From Longispora fulva (GTDB lineage Bacteria > Actinomycetota > Actinomycetes > Mycobacteriales > Micromonosporaceae), in the NCBI RefSeq assembly GCF_015751905.1, contig NZ_JADOUF010000001.1, positions 5,828,001 through 5,892,000 of the forward strand: 64,000 bases of DNA, in the 5' to 3' direction. The notes under the pieces are model-generated. The model was not told the DNA's origin, did not search any database, and worked only from the letters and a program-made list of their open reading frames with translations. Position 1 is the first letter of the stretch; the number at the start of each line of letters is the position of its first letter. Position numbers and translations under genes: made by a program. Below are positions 16,964-25,795 of this stretch, piece after piece.

Positions 16964-17898
16964 ACGTGTTGGTCACTGGAGGGCTCGGGTATCTCGGACG
17001 GGCTGTCACCCTTGATCTCCTCGCAGCCGGGCACCAGGTCGCCGTCCTCAGCCGGGCCCGAACCACCCTCACACTCCCTGGCGGCGCGACACTCGTCCAC
17101 GGCGACGTCCGGGACCGGGGCCGGATGCGTGAGGTCGTGGCCGAGGGCCGGTTCGACGCCGTCTGCCATCTCGCGGCCCTCGCCCACGGCCGAGAGTCCT
17201 TCGCCCAGCCACTGGCCTACTTCGACGTCAACGTGGGCGGCACTCTGAACCTGTTGCTCGCCCTGGAGGCGGCGAAGCTCCCAACGAAGCCCCGCTTCGT
17301 GTTCGCCTCCACGAACATCGTCTACGGCTCGATCCACTCCGGCGCGCTCACCGAAGACATGGAGCCACACCCCGAAAGCCCGTACGCCGAGTCGAAGCTG
17401 GCCGCCGAGCGGCTCGTCGCGGCACAGGGCGCAACCGGTGCCCTCGCCGCTACGAGCCTGCGCCTGTTCAACTTGGCGGGAGCCGTTGACGGAGTCCCGG
17501 ACACCGACAAAACCAGGATCATTCCGAACGCGCTGCGCGCCGCGTCCGGGGAGTCCGACCGGGTCACCCTCAACGGCAACGGGTCGGCGGTCCGGGACTT
17601 CGTGCACGTCCTGGACGTCGCCACGGCGTTCAGGCTGGCGCTGGAAGTGACGAAGCCGGGGCAGCACGGGCTGTACAACATCGGCAGTGGAACCGGGTCG
17701 AGCATGGCCGAGGTCGTGCGGGTCACGAAAGAGGTCACGGGCGTGGACTTCACGGTCGAAGAAATGCCGCCAAAACCCGAGCCCCAACTGCTGGTCGGCG
17801 ACATCAAGAAGGCATCCGCCGGGCTCAACTGGGCCCCGACCAGGTCAGGGCTCCGGCGGATCGTCGAGGACGCCTGGCTCGCGTGGCGCACACGATGA
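16960..17898 (+). CDS. NAD-dependent epimerase/dehydratase (extended SDR)
   Basis: A 312-residue extended short-chain dehydrogenase. VNVLVTGGLGYLGRAV at the N-terminus is the NAD-binding GxxGxxG. HGDVRDR near residue 47, CHLAALAHG near residue 70, and catalytic YAESK (Tyr/Lys, near residue 142) preceded by FASTNIVYG are all intact. RDFVHVLDVATAF near residue 208 is typical of UDP-sugar epimerases. GTG start with AAAGGA 7 nt upstream; the longer frame from 16906 is unlikely. The natural substrate is unknown. Coupling to the HTH/Nudix-like regulator suggests regulation by a related nucleotide sugar. Confidence 0.87.
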   Translation: MNVLVTGGLGYLGRAVTLDLLAAGHQVAVLSRARTTLTLPGGATLVHGDVRDRGRMREVVAEGRFDAVCHLAALAHGRESFAQPLAYFDVNVGGTLNLLLALEAAKLPTKPRFVFASTNIVYGSIHSGALTEDMEPHPESPYAESKLAAERLVAAQGATGALAATSLRLFNLAGAVDGVPDTDKTRIIPNALRAASGESDRVTLNGNGSAVRDFVHVLDVATAFRLALEVTKPGQHGLYNIGSGTGSSMAEVVRVTKEVTGVDFTVEEMPPKPEPQLLVGDIKKASAGLNWAPTRSGLRRIVEDAWLAWRTR

Positions 17899-17947
17899 TG
17901 GACACGAGGGAACCCCGTACCCAAAAGACTGGGTTTGGGGCGATTTG

Positions 17948-18020
17948 AGCCGCTATCGGGACTCGAACCCGAAACCTTCCCATTACAAGTGGGGTGCGCT
18001 ACCAATTGCGCCATAGCGGC
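17948..18020 (-). tRNA. tRNA-Thr (anticodon TGT)
   Basis: Full cloverleaf on the minus strand: 7-bp acceptor (GCCGCTA/TAGCGGC), D arm GCGC/GCGC, anticodon loop CTTGTAA with TGT at 17985-17987, T arm TCGGG-TTCGAGT-CCCGA, discriminator T, no encoded CCA. The first anticodon-stem pair is C-A. The 3' end faces the accessory patch at 13-17.9 kb, but I found no duplicated tRNA end there. Confidence 0.93.
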
Positions 18021-18152
18021 CTACCGGCTGCAGAGGATCATACCGTCAGCTGTTGGCAACCGGTCTCCCCCGCACCTATGGTGACTGGGCACTGCACTTT
18101 CACTCGGATCGTCCGGCACGTTCCTGCCGGTGGAAGGAAGGTTCGTCGCACC

Positions 18153-19235
<1,083 letters not shown>

Positions 19236-19245
19236 GCACGCAACA

Positions 19246-19279
19246 CAGGGGGCGTTCCACGGCCGTGGAACGCCCCCTG
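19246..19279 (+). terminator. Intrinsic terminator after ugpC
   Basis: A perfect inverted repeat with 17-nt arms (CAGGGGGCGTTCCACGG and its complement) and no spacer, 11 bp after the ugpC stop. No strong T-run follows, as is common in actinobacteria. It lies between convergent genes and could serve both. Confidence 0.75.
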
Positions 19280-19311
19280 CTGGAATTACCTGGGTACGGA
19301 TAATTGTGCCC

Positions 19312-20577
19312 CTAGAAGGACCATCCCGTCAGCTTTTCGCTGATTAGCGTGCATACCAGGTACTTGTCGCTGGCCACGCATCGTTCGTCCCCCGCGCCCG
19401 GCAGGTTCCCCAGCGAGCGGATCCGGCCGGTCGGCACGTCGGCGACGCCCACCCAGTCGTCCCCCGCGAAGATCCCGCTCACCGCGATCCGGTCCGCCGG
19501 GCCTCTGGGGCCGGGCAGGGGCACCCACCGGCCCAGGTCGAGGAGCTTGCGCCCGGTCGTGGCGTCGACCAGCCTGATCCCGTCGGCACGGGGGCCGCCC
19601 AGGATCGATCCGACGATGTACAGGCCCTCGGCGGGCGTGGACCAGCGGCGCTCCCCGGTCCGGACGTCCACGGCCACCACCTCCGGGCCGGTCATCTCGC
19701 ACAGCAACCGGCCGCACGGCATCGCCCACGCGACCGTCGGGGCACTCCACGTCCACAGCTGTTCGAGGGTGTCCGGGTCGTAGGTGGCGTACATCGGGCC
19801 CCGGCGCAGCACGAGCGCGTCCGGCGTGGCGAACAGGCCGCCGAACCGCTCCGCGCCGCCCTGATCCCCGCCGACCTCACGGCTGCGGAGCACCGCGCCG
19901 GTCTCCAGATCGACGATCCGCAGGGTACTGCCCTCGGTCAGCGCGATCCGCCACGGCGCCACCGGGGTCGACCCGCCGACCAGGGCCGCCCCGCCCTCCG
20001 GCTGCGGCCGGCGCCACAGCTCGCGACCCGAGGCCAGGTCGATCCCGACCAGGACGGTGCCCTGGCTGAACAGTCCCTTGTCCTCGCCGAGCCGCGCGAA
20101 CAGGAAACCCGGGGTGGACCACAGCGCGGCCCCGGTACCGGCGTCGAACACCATCGTCGTGGGAGTCAGGACCGAAGCCCCCTGCGGCCCACCCGGATAC
20201 CGCTGGACGAGCAGCCACCGGCCCTCCAACAGCAGCGAGCCCACCACGCTGGCGTCGACCTGCACCCGCCACGCCAGCCGGCCATGGTGGGCCAGGTCGT
20301 AGCGGGCCAGGTAGGTGGTGGGACCCTCGCGGTACACCCGGAACAGGGTGTCGCCGTCGATCACCAACTGCTGGTCGCTGCGGCCGTGCGACGTGGACGG
20401 CACGGAGAACACCTCGTGCAGCGGGGGCTCCCGGACCGTCTCGGCCGCCCCGCAGGCCAGTAGCGTGACGGCCGCGACGCCGAACACCATGGCCCGGCGA
20501 CGCCACCGCTCCCACAGCGACGCGGTGGCCGGCTCCGGGTCCGTGCCGGTGATCTCGCCCAGGTCAATGAACCCCAT
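19312..20577 (-). CDS. Membrane-anchored PQQ-like beta-propeller protein
   Basis: 421 residues. A cytosolic leader MGFIDLGEIT, a single membrane helix (residues ~29-45, AMVFGVAAVTLLACGAAE), then an extracytoplasmic domain built of PQQ-type propeller blades: ARYDLAHHGRLAWRVQV, VFDAGTGAALWSTPG, GIDLASGRELWRRP, IVDLETGAVLRSREV, TYDPDTLEQLWTWSA and AVDVRTGERRWSTPA. These blades resemble BamB-like scaffolds rather than quinoprotein dehydrogenases; the catalytic residues of the latter are not evident. The function is unknown, probably protein-protein contact at the cell surface. An upstream short ORF carries matching N- and C-terminal ends. Confidence 0.82.
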   Translation of the reverse strand: MGFIDLGEITGTDPEPATASLWERWRRRAMVFGVAAVTLLACGAAETVREPPLHEVFSVPSTSHGRSDQQLVIDGDTLFRVYREGPTTYLARYDLAHHGRLAWRVQVDASVVGSLLLEGRWLLVQRYPGGPQGASVLTPTTMVFDAGTGAALWSTPGFLFARLGEDKGLFSQGTVLVGIDLASGRELWRRPQPEGGAALVGGSTPVAPWRIALTEGSTLRIVDLETGAVLRSREVGGDQGGAERFGGLFATPDALVLRRGPMYATYDPDTLEQLWTWSAPTVAWAMPCGRLLCEMTGPEVVAVDVRTGERRWSTPAEGLYIVGSILGGPRADGIRLVDATTGRKLLDLGRWVPLPGPRGPADRIAVSGIFAGDDWVGVADVPTGRIRSLGNLPGAGDERCVASDKYLVCTLISEKLTGWSF

Positions 20578-20758
20578 AGGTCCAGACTCTCAGACCGCCC
20601 ACGGAATCGACGCACGCCAGGTAGCCGTCGTTGCCGTACGTCAGCGCGGCGAGCAGCGCGGCCGGCACCGCGCGGCGCACCCGGCGCAGGTCCAGCGGAC
20701 GGCGCGGCGGGTCCCGGACCGGCTCGTCGGTGATCTCACCGAGGTCGATGAAGCTCAT
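20564..20758 (-). pseudogene. Internally deleted remnant of the PQQ-propeller gene
   Basis: A 64-residue ORF. It begins MSFIDLGEIT, almost identical to the start of the 421-residue neighbour (MGFIDLGEIT), keeps a basic stretch and the beginning of the membrane helix (AVPAALLAALT), then jumps to YLACVDSVGGLRVW, which lines up with that neighbour's extreme C-terminus (YLVCTLISEKLTGW). The propeller is missing. This is best explained as a tandem duplicate with most of the middle deleted. It overlaps the neighbour's start by 14 bp. Its own start codon is part of the rlmB terminator hairpin, so expression is doubtful. Confidence 0.65.
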
Positions 20759-20788
20759 GGCCCCGGGAGATTACCTCCCGGGGCCATG
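20756..20788 (-). terminator. Terminator hairpin of the cysS-rlmB unit, overlapping the next start codon
   Basis: 14-bp perfect arms (20756-20769 and 20775-20788, CATGGCCCCGGGAG) around a 5-nt loop, 18 bp after the rlmB stop. The distal arm includes the ATG of the short PQQ remnant ORF. Confidence 0.7.
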
Positions 20789-20805
20789 GCCGCGCACTCG
20801 TTCGA

Positions 20806-21927
20806 TCAGACGTCCAGCGCCCGCCGGCGCGCGATCTCCGACAGCGTCACGGCCGCGGCGACCGAGGCGTTCAGCGACTCGACCTGACCGGCCATCGGGA
20901 TGCTGACCAGCAGGTCGCAGGCCTCGCCGACCAGCCGGGACAGGCCGCGGCCCTCAGAGCCGACCACGACGACGATCGGGTCGACGGCCGCCTCGAGGTC
21001 GTGCAGGGACACGTCGCCGTCGGCGTCGAGCCCAACGACCATGTAGCCGGCCTCCTGACACGCCTTCAGCGCCCGGGTGAGGTTGGTCACCTGGGCGATC
21101 GGCAGCCGGGCCGCCGCGCCGGCGGACGTGCGCCACGCGGTGGCCGTCATGCCGGCGGCGCGCCGCTCGGGCACGATCACGCCGTGCGCGCCGAACGCCG
21201 CGGCCGACCGGACGACAGCTCCCAGGTTCCGCGGGTCGGTCACCCCGTCGAGCGCGACGAGCAGCGGGGCGGTCACCGAGTCGCGGGCCGCGCCCAGCAG
21301 GTCCTCGAACACCTCGTAGTTGTACGGCGGCACGGCCAGCCCGATGCCCTGGTGCAGCACCCCGCCGGTCATCCGGTCCAGCTCGCGCCGGGTGACCTCC
21401 AGGATCGCCAGGCCACGGTCGGCGGCGGTCCGGACGATCTCCGTGATCCGCTCGTCGATGTCGATGCCCTGCGCCACGTACAGCGCGGTGCTCGGCACGT
21501 GCGCGCGGAGCGCCTCGACGACCGGGTTACGCCCGACGAGCAGCTCCGGGGCCTCCCGGGGCGTGTTGGCGCGCCGACCCGGGGCGACCCGGGGTCCGGC
21601 GGGCCGGGCGGGGCCGGAGGCCTGCCGGATCCGGGTACCGGGCGCGACCTTGCCGCCGCGGGTGGTCTGGATCGAGCCGGGCTGGCCGACCTTGGGCGCG
21701 CGGCCCTCGACGGCCGCGGCCTTCTTCTCCTTGTGCTGCTTCCAGGCGGTCTTGCTCGGGACCTGCTCGGTGCCCGAGTAGCCCTTGTGCCAGGGCCGCT
21801 CCTCGGCGGGCAGCGTCTTGCCGCGCGGCTTGAGGGTCTGTGCGCCCCGCTTGCCGCCGCTACCGGCCGCCGCGCCCTTCTTCGCCTTGCGCTGAATCGC
21901 GCCCTTGCGCTGTGAATTTCCTGCCAT
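20806..21927 (-). CDS. rlmB: 23S rRNA (guanosine-2'-O-)-methyltransferase RlmB (SpoU family)
   Basis: A 373-residue SPOUT-class enzyme that 2'-O-methylates a guanosine in domain V of 23S rRNA. The first ~110 residues are a basic low-complexity extension ([20 protein letters not shown] and similar) common in actinobacteria. An L30e-like substrate-binding part follows ([14 protein letters not shown] near residue 124), then the SpoU domain with [26 protein letters not shown] near residue 222, [13 protein letters not shown] near residue 318 and [18 protein letters not shown] near residue 340, which forms the knotted SAM site. It starts 2 bp after the cysS stop, so the two form an operon. Confidence 0.93.
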   Translation of the reverse strand: MAGNSQRKGAIQRKAKKGAAAGSGGKRGAQTLKPRGKTLPAEERPWHKGYSGTEQVPSKTAWKQHKEKKAAAVEGRAPKVGQPGSIQTTRGGKVAPGTRIRQASGPARPAGPRVAPGRRANTPREAPELLVGRNPVVEALRAHVPSTALYVAQGIDIDERITEIVRTAADRGLAILEVTRRELDRMTGGVLHQGIGLAVPPYNYEVFEDLLGAARDSVTAPLLVALDGVTDPRNLGAVVRSAAAFGAHGVIVPERRAAGMTATAWRTSAGAAARLPIAQVTNLTRALKACQEAGYMVVGLDADGDVSLHDLEAAVDPIVVVVGSEGRGLSRLVGEACDLLVSIPMAGQVESLNASVAAAVTLSEIARRRALDV

Positions 21928-21929
21928 CG

Positions 21930-23327
21930 TCAGCTCCCCAACGTCCAGCGAGGCCCGTTCGGGGTGTCCTCGACAATGATCCCGGCACGCTTCAGCTGGT
22001 CACGGACCGCGTCGGCTGCCTGGAAGTCCTTACGGGCGCGGGCGGCGTTGCGCTGCTCGAGCGCCAATGCGACAAGAGAGTCGACTGCCGGCTTGAGCTG
22101 CTGGTCGCTGCCGGCCACTCGCCACTGGGAATCCAGTGGGTCGATGCCCAGGATACCGAGCATGGCCCGGACGCTGGCCAGCGCCCGTCGCGCGGCGGCG
22201 TGGTGGCCGTCGGCGAGCGCCGAGTTGCCCTGCCGGATCGTCTCGTGCAGGGCCGCGAGCGCCCTCGATGTGTTCAGGTCGTCGTTCATGGCCGCGACGA
22301 ACTCCGCGCCCAGCTCGCCGGGCTCGACCTCGCCGACCAGCTCGGTGGCCCGGGTGACGAAGCCCTCGATCCGGCGGAAGGCGACGGCGGACTCCTGGAT
22401 CGCCTCGTCCGTGTAGTCGATCACGGAACGGTAGTGCGGGGAGGCGATGTAGTACCGGATCTCGATCGGGCGCAGGCCCTTGGCGATCAGCGCGTCCAGG
22501 TCGATGACGTTGCCCACGGACTTCGACATCTTCTCGCCGCCCAGGTTGAGCAGGGCGTGGTGCACCCAGTGCCGGGCGAAGCCGAAGCCGGCGGCCTTGC
22601 TCTGCGCGACCTCGTTCTCGTGGTGCGGGAACTGGATGTCCAGGCCGCCGCCGTGGATGTCGAACTCCTCGCCCAGGTAGCGCCAGGTCATGGCGGAGCA
22701 CTCGATGTGCCAGCCGGGGCGCCCCCGGCCCCAGGGCGACGGCCAGTAGGCGTCGGCCGGTTCAGTGGGCTTCTCGCCCTTCCAGAGCGCGAAGTCCAGG
22801 GGCGAGCGCTTGTCGGACGCGCCACCCTCGGTGGGCATCATCGCGTCGGGCCGCTGCCCGGACAGCTCGCCGTACGGGGCCCACGAGCGCACGTCGAAGT
22901 AGACGTTGCCTTCCGCCGCGTACGCGTGGCCGCGCTCGATCAGCTGCTCGATCAGGGCGAACATCTCCGGGATGTGGCCGGTCGCGCGCGGCTCGACGGT
23001 GGCGGGGAGCACACCCACAGCGTCGTACATCCGACCGACCAGCAGCTCGTTCGCGTACGCGATCTGCCAGAACGGCACGCCGGCCTCCTGGGCCTTGGCG
23101 AGCACCTTGTCGTCGATGTCAGTGATATTGCGGACAAACCGGACCTCATAGCCGAGGTGCAGCAGCCAGCGGCGGAGAACGTCATAGTTGATCGCGGAAC
23201 GCATGTGACCGATGTGCGGGCCTGCCTGAACCGTGATCCCACACAGGTAGATCCCCACCTTGCCAGGTTCCCGCGGGACAAAGTCCCGCACCGAGCGGGT
23301 CGCGGTGTCATGCAGCCTGAGAGTCAC
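21930..23327 (-). CDS. cysS: Cysteinyl-tRNA synthetase
   Basis: A 465-residue class I aminoacyl-tRNA synthetase. The HIGH motif is GPHIGHMRS near residue 36, preceded by the zinc cysteine in [13 protein letters not shown] appears as [12 protein letters not shown] near residue 266. Zinc His/Cys residues are in WHIECSAM and [11 protein letters not shown], and a DALR-type helical domain is at the C-terminus. The GTG at 23327 is chosen because homology begins at [11 protein letters not shown] and GGGG lies directly before it; the frame stays open upstream without family similarity. It is full length for CysS and is too long and wrong at the C-terminus for the mycothiol ligase MshC. Confidence 0.94.
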   Translation of the reverse strand: MTLRLHDTATRSVRDFVPREPGKVGIYLCGITVQAGPHIGHMRSAINYDVLRRWLLHLGYEVRFVRNITDIDDKVLAKAQEAGVPFWQIAYANELLVGRMYDAVGVLPATVEPRATGHIPEMFALIEQLIERGHAYAAEGNVYFDVRSWAPYGELSGQRPDAMMPTEGGASDKRSPLDFALWKGEKPTEPADAYWPSPWGRGRPGWHIECSAMTWRYLGEEFDIHGGGLDIQFPHHENEVAQSKAAGFGFARHWVHHALLNLGGEKMSKSVGNVIDLDALIAKGLRPIEIRYYIASPHYRSVIDYTDEAIQESAVAFRRIEGFVTRATELVGEVEPGELGAEFVAAMNDDLNTSRALAALHETIRQGNSALADGHHAAARRALASVRAMLGILGIDPLDSQWRVAGSDQQLKPAVDSLVALALEQRNAARARKDFQAADAVRDQLKRAGIIVEDTPNGPRWTLGS

Positions 23328-23405
23328 CCCAAAAGGGTACCGGAGCCTGCGCTTATCCTCTGCACGTGAGCTGCGCGGGCGACCACGCGGCCAGGGTCCG
23401 ATGGA

Positions 23406-24041
23406 GTGACGTTGAGTACAGAGACCGCCCAGACCCTCGACCGGGGACTCCGCCTGCTGAAGCTCGTCGCGGACACCCCCGACGGATTGACCATCACCGA
23501 GGCCGCCGAACGCCTCGACGTCGGCCGCGCGGTGATCTACCGACTCGTCGGCCCGCTCACCGCGCACGCCCTGCTCCGCCGCGACCCGGCCGGCCGACTC
23601 CGGCTCGGCCTCGGCGTGCTCCAACTCGCCCGCCGGGCCCAGCCCCTGGTCGCCGACGCCGCCCTCGCGCCGCTGCGCCGGCTCGCCGAGGCCGCAGGCG
23701 CCACCGCGCACCTGACCGTCGTCGACGGCGGCGAGGCCCTGGCCCTGGTCGTGGTCGAGCCCAGCTGGACCCAGTTCCACGTCGCCTACCGGGCCGGCTC
23801 CCGGCACCCCCTCGACCAGGGCGCCGCCGGTCGGGCCATCCTGCGCGCCGAGCCCGGCCTGGTCGGCTCGGTGGGCGAACTCCAGGCAGGCGCGCACGGC
23901 CTGGCGGCCCCGGTGCTCGGGGTCCCCGGGCTGGAGGCCAGTGTGGGCGTGGTGGCACTCGGCCCACTCGACGAGGCCTTCGTCGGACCGTTGGTCCTCA
24001 CTGCCGCCGCCGAACTCACCGTGGCACTCTCAGCGGCCTGA
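23406..24041 (+). CDS. IclR-family transcriptional regulator
   Basis: 211 residues. An N-terminal winged HTH (TAQTLDRGLRLLKLVADTPD, then LTITEAAERLDVGRAVIYRLVGPL) is typical of IclR, followed by a ligand-binding GAF-like domain with AYRAGSRHPLDQGAAGRAIL near residue 128. At 211 residues it is shorter than the usual 250, having a compact effector domain. Divergent from cysS and convergent with fumC. Its target is not evident. GTG start; a TTG two codons later is possible. Confidence 0.85.
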   Translation: MTLSTETAQTLDRGLRLLKLVADTPDGLTITEAAERLDVGRAVIYRLVGPLTAHALLRRDPAGRLRLGLGVLQLARRAQPLVADAALAPLRRLAEAAGATAHLTVVDGGEALALVVVEPSWTQFHVAYRAGSRHPLDQGAAGRAILRAEPGLVGSVGELQAGAHGLAAPVLGVPGLEASVGVVALGPLDEAFVGPLVLTAAAELTVALSAA

Positions 24042-24120
24042 CCAGACGGGTACGGCGACACCTCCCCGGGCACGCACCGGTCCGACGGGCACGCGGCGAG
24101 CAGGATGACTCCGCGTGACC

Positions 24121-24160
24121 TTCATGCACTTGGGTGGCCAGAGGTGCCCGAGTGCGTGAA
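24121..24160. terminator. Probable bidirectional terminator between IclR gene and fumC
   Basis: 14-nt arms (24121-24134 and 24147-24160) pair completely in RNA with two G-U wobbles around a 12-nt loop, between convergent genes. Confidence 0.5.
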
Positions 24161-24199
24161 GATCGCGCTCAGGCGGAGTCGGCGGGCCACCCGTGCGCG

Positions 24200-24238
24200 C
24201 ATATGATGCACCTGCAATTTATGCACATGCATGATATG
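24200..24238. repeat. AT-rich imperfect inverted repeat in a convergent intergenic region
   Basis: CATATGATGC (24200-24209) and GCATGATATG (24229-24238) are inverted with one mismatch; ATGCA recurs between them. AT-richness is striking against this background. No promoter is expected here because both flanking genes point inward. Confidence 0.4.
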
Positions 24239-24265
24239 TATCGTCGGTTGCCATGGAGCGCGCCG

Positions 24266-25648
24266 TCAGTGGCCGTGTGGCCGGGCCATCCCCAGCAGGT
24301 CCAGCGCCTCGTCCAACTGCGCCTCGGTCAGCGTGCCCTTCGCCACGTGCCCGCGCCCGATCACCACCTCCCGGATGCTCCGCCGGGTCGCCAGGGCCTC
24401 CTTCGCGACGGCGGCCCCCTCCGCGTACCCGAGGTAGCGGTTCAACGGGGTGACGATCGCCGGGGAGCCCTCGGCGTACTCGCGCATCCGGTCCACGTTC
24501 GCCGCCAGGCCGGCCACGCAGCCGTCGGCGAACAACCGGGACACGTTCGCGAGCAGCCGGATCGACTCCAGCAGGTTGCGGGACAGCACGGGCAGCATCA
24601 CGTTGAGCTCGAAGTCGCCCTGCGAGCCGGCGAACGCGATCGCCGCGTCGTTGCCGAGCACCTGCGCGGCGACCTGGCGCACCGCCTCGCACAGCACCGG
24701 GTTCACCTTCCCCGGCATGATCGAGGAACCCGGCTGCAGGTCCGGGACGTGCAGCTCGCCGAGGCCGGCGCGCGGACCGGAGCCCATCCAGCGCACGTCG
24801 TTCGCGATCTTGTAGAGCCCGACGGCGATCGTGCGCAGCTGGCCGGACAGCTCGACCAGCGCGTCGCGCGCGCCCTGCGCCTCGAAGTGGTCCCGCGCCT
24901 CGGTCAGCGGCAGCCCGGTCTCCGTGGCCAGCAACGCGATCACCCGGGCAGCGAACCCCGCCGGGGTGTTGATGCCCGTCCCCACCGCCGTACCGCCCAG
25001 CGGCAGCTCGCCGACCCGGGGCAGGGTGCCCCAGAGCCGCTCGACGCCATGGCGGACCTGCGCCGCGTACCCGCCGAACTCCTGGCCCAGGGTCACCGGC
25101 GTCGCGTCCATCAGATGGGTCCTGCCGGCCTTGACGACGTCGCGCCACTCCTGCGCCTTCGCCCCCAGCACCCCCGCGAGGTGCTCCAGCGCCGGCACCA
25201 GGTCGCGCACCACCGCCCGGGTGGCGGCGATGTGCAGGGCCGACGGGAAGACGTCGTTGGAGGACTGGGCGGCGTTCACATGGTCGTTCGGGTGCACCGG
25301 CCGGCCCAGCCGCTCGCTGGCCAGGGCGGCGATCACCTCGTTGACGTTCATGTTGGTCGAGGTGCCGGACCCGGTCTGGTACACGTCGATCGGGAACTCG
25401 TCCGGGTGCGCGCCCGCCGCGACCTCGTCAGCGGCCTCGGCGATCGCCTTGGCCAGATCCGGGGACAGGTCCGGGTTGGTCCGGGCCGCCGCCGATTTGA
25501 TCATGGCCAGGGCCTCGACGTGCGCGGGGTCGATCCGCACGCCGGAGATCGGGAAGTTCTCCACGGCCCGCTGGGTCTGCGCACCCCACCGCGCGTCAGC
25601 CGGGACCCGGACCTCGCCCATCGTGTCGTGCTCGATGCGGTACTCCAT
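24266..25648 (-). CDS. fumC: Class II fumarate hydratase
   Basis: A 460-residue TCA-cycle enzyme converting fumarate to malate, of the heat-stable, iron-independent homotetrameric class. [27 protein letters not shown] by parts opens the protein. [16 protein letters not shown] near residue 98 and the fumarase/aspartase signature [11 protein letters not shown] near residue 318 are intact, with the catalytic His in [11 protein letters not shown] near residue 190. The ATG at 25648 has AGGA 8 nt upstream; the longer frame from 25744 is non-homologous. A class I, iron-sulfur fumarase is encoded 2.8 kb downstream, so the genome has both types. Confidence 0.94.
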   Translation of the reverse strand: MEYRIEHDTMGEVRVPADARWGAQTQRAVENFPISGVRIDPAHVEALAMIKSAAARTNPDLSPDLAKAIAEAADEVAAGAHPDEFPIDVYQTGSGTSTNMNVNEVIAALASERLGRPVHPNDHVNAAQSSNDVFPSALHIAATRAVVRDLVPALEHLAGVLGAKAQEWRDVVKAGRTHLMDATPVTLGQEFGGYAAQVRHGVERLWGTLPRVGELPLGGTAVGTGINTPAGFAARVIALLATETGLPLTEARDHFEAQGARDALVELSGQLRTIAVGLYKIANDVRWMGSGPRAGLGELHVPDLQPGSSIMPGKVNPVLCEAVRQVAAQVLGNDAAIAFAGSQGDFELNVMLPVLSRNLLESIRLLANVSRLFADGCVAGLAANVDRMREYAEGSPAIVTPLNRYLGYAEGAAVAKEALATRRSIREVVIGRGHVAKGTLTEAQLDEALDLLGMARPHGH

Positions 25649-25795
25649 ACCTGCCATCCTGCCCCGCCCGCCGCCCGGCCGCCGCCATGATCTCCCGGTT
25701 CGCCGGTGGGCTTCGTCGCGACCGGAGGGACAGCGGGGACGCACCCGAGCTGGTAGGTTCCCGCCTCGTCATCCCTCATCTTTCAGGAGCTTCAC

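Noticed and set aside
13206-18020. Genomic island integrated at tRNA-Thr
   Set aside because: The tRNA 3' end faces the accessory patch, but I found no integrase and no repeated tRNA end at the other side, so integration is not supported.
21930-23897. An N-terminally extended CysS
   Set aside because: The extension has no family similarity and overlaps the IclR gene antisense; the synthetase begins at 23327.
23406-24041. IclR regulator controlling fumC
   Set aside because: The two genes are convergent, with no shared promoter region; a regulatory link has no support in the sequence.
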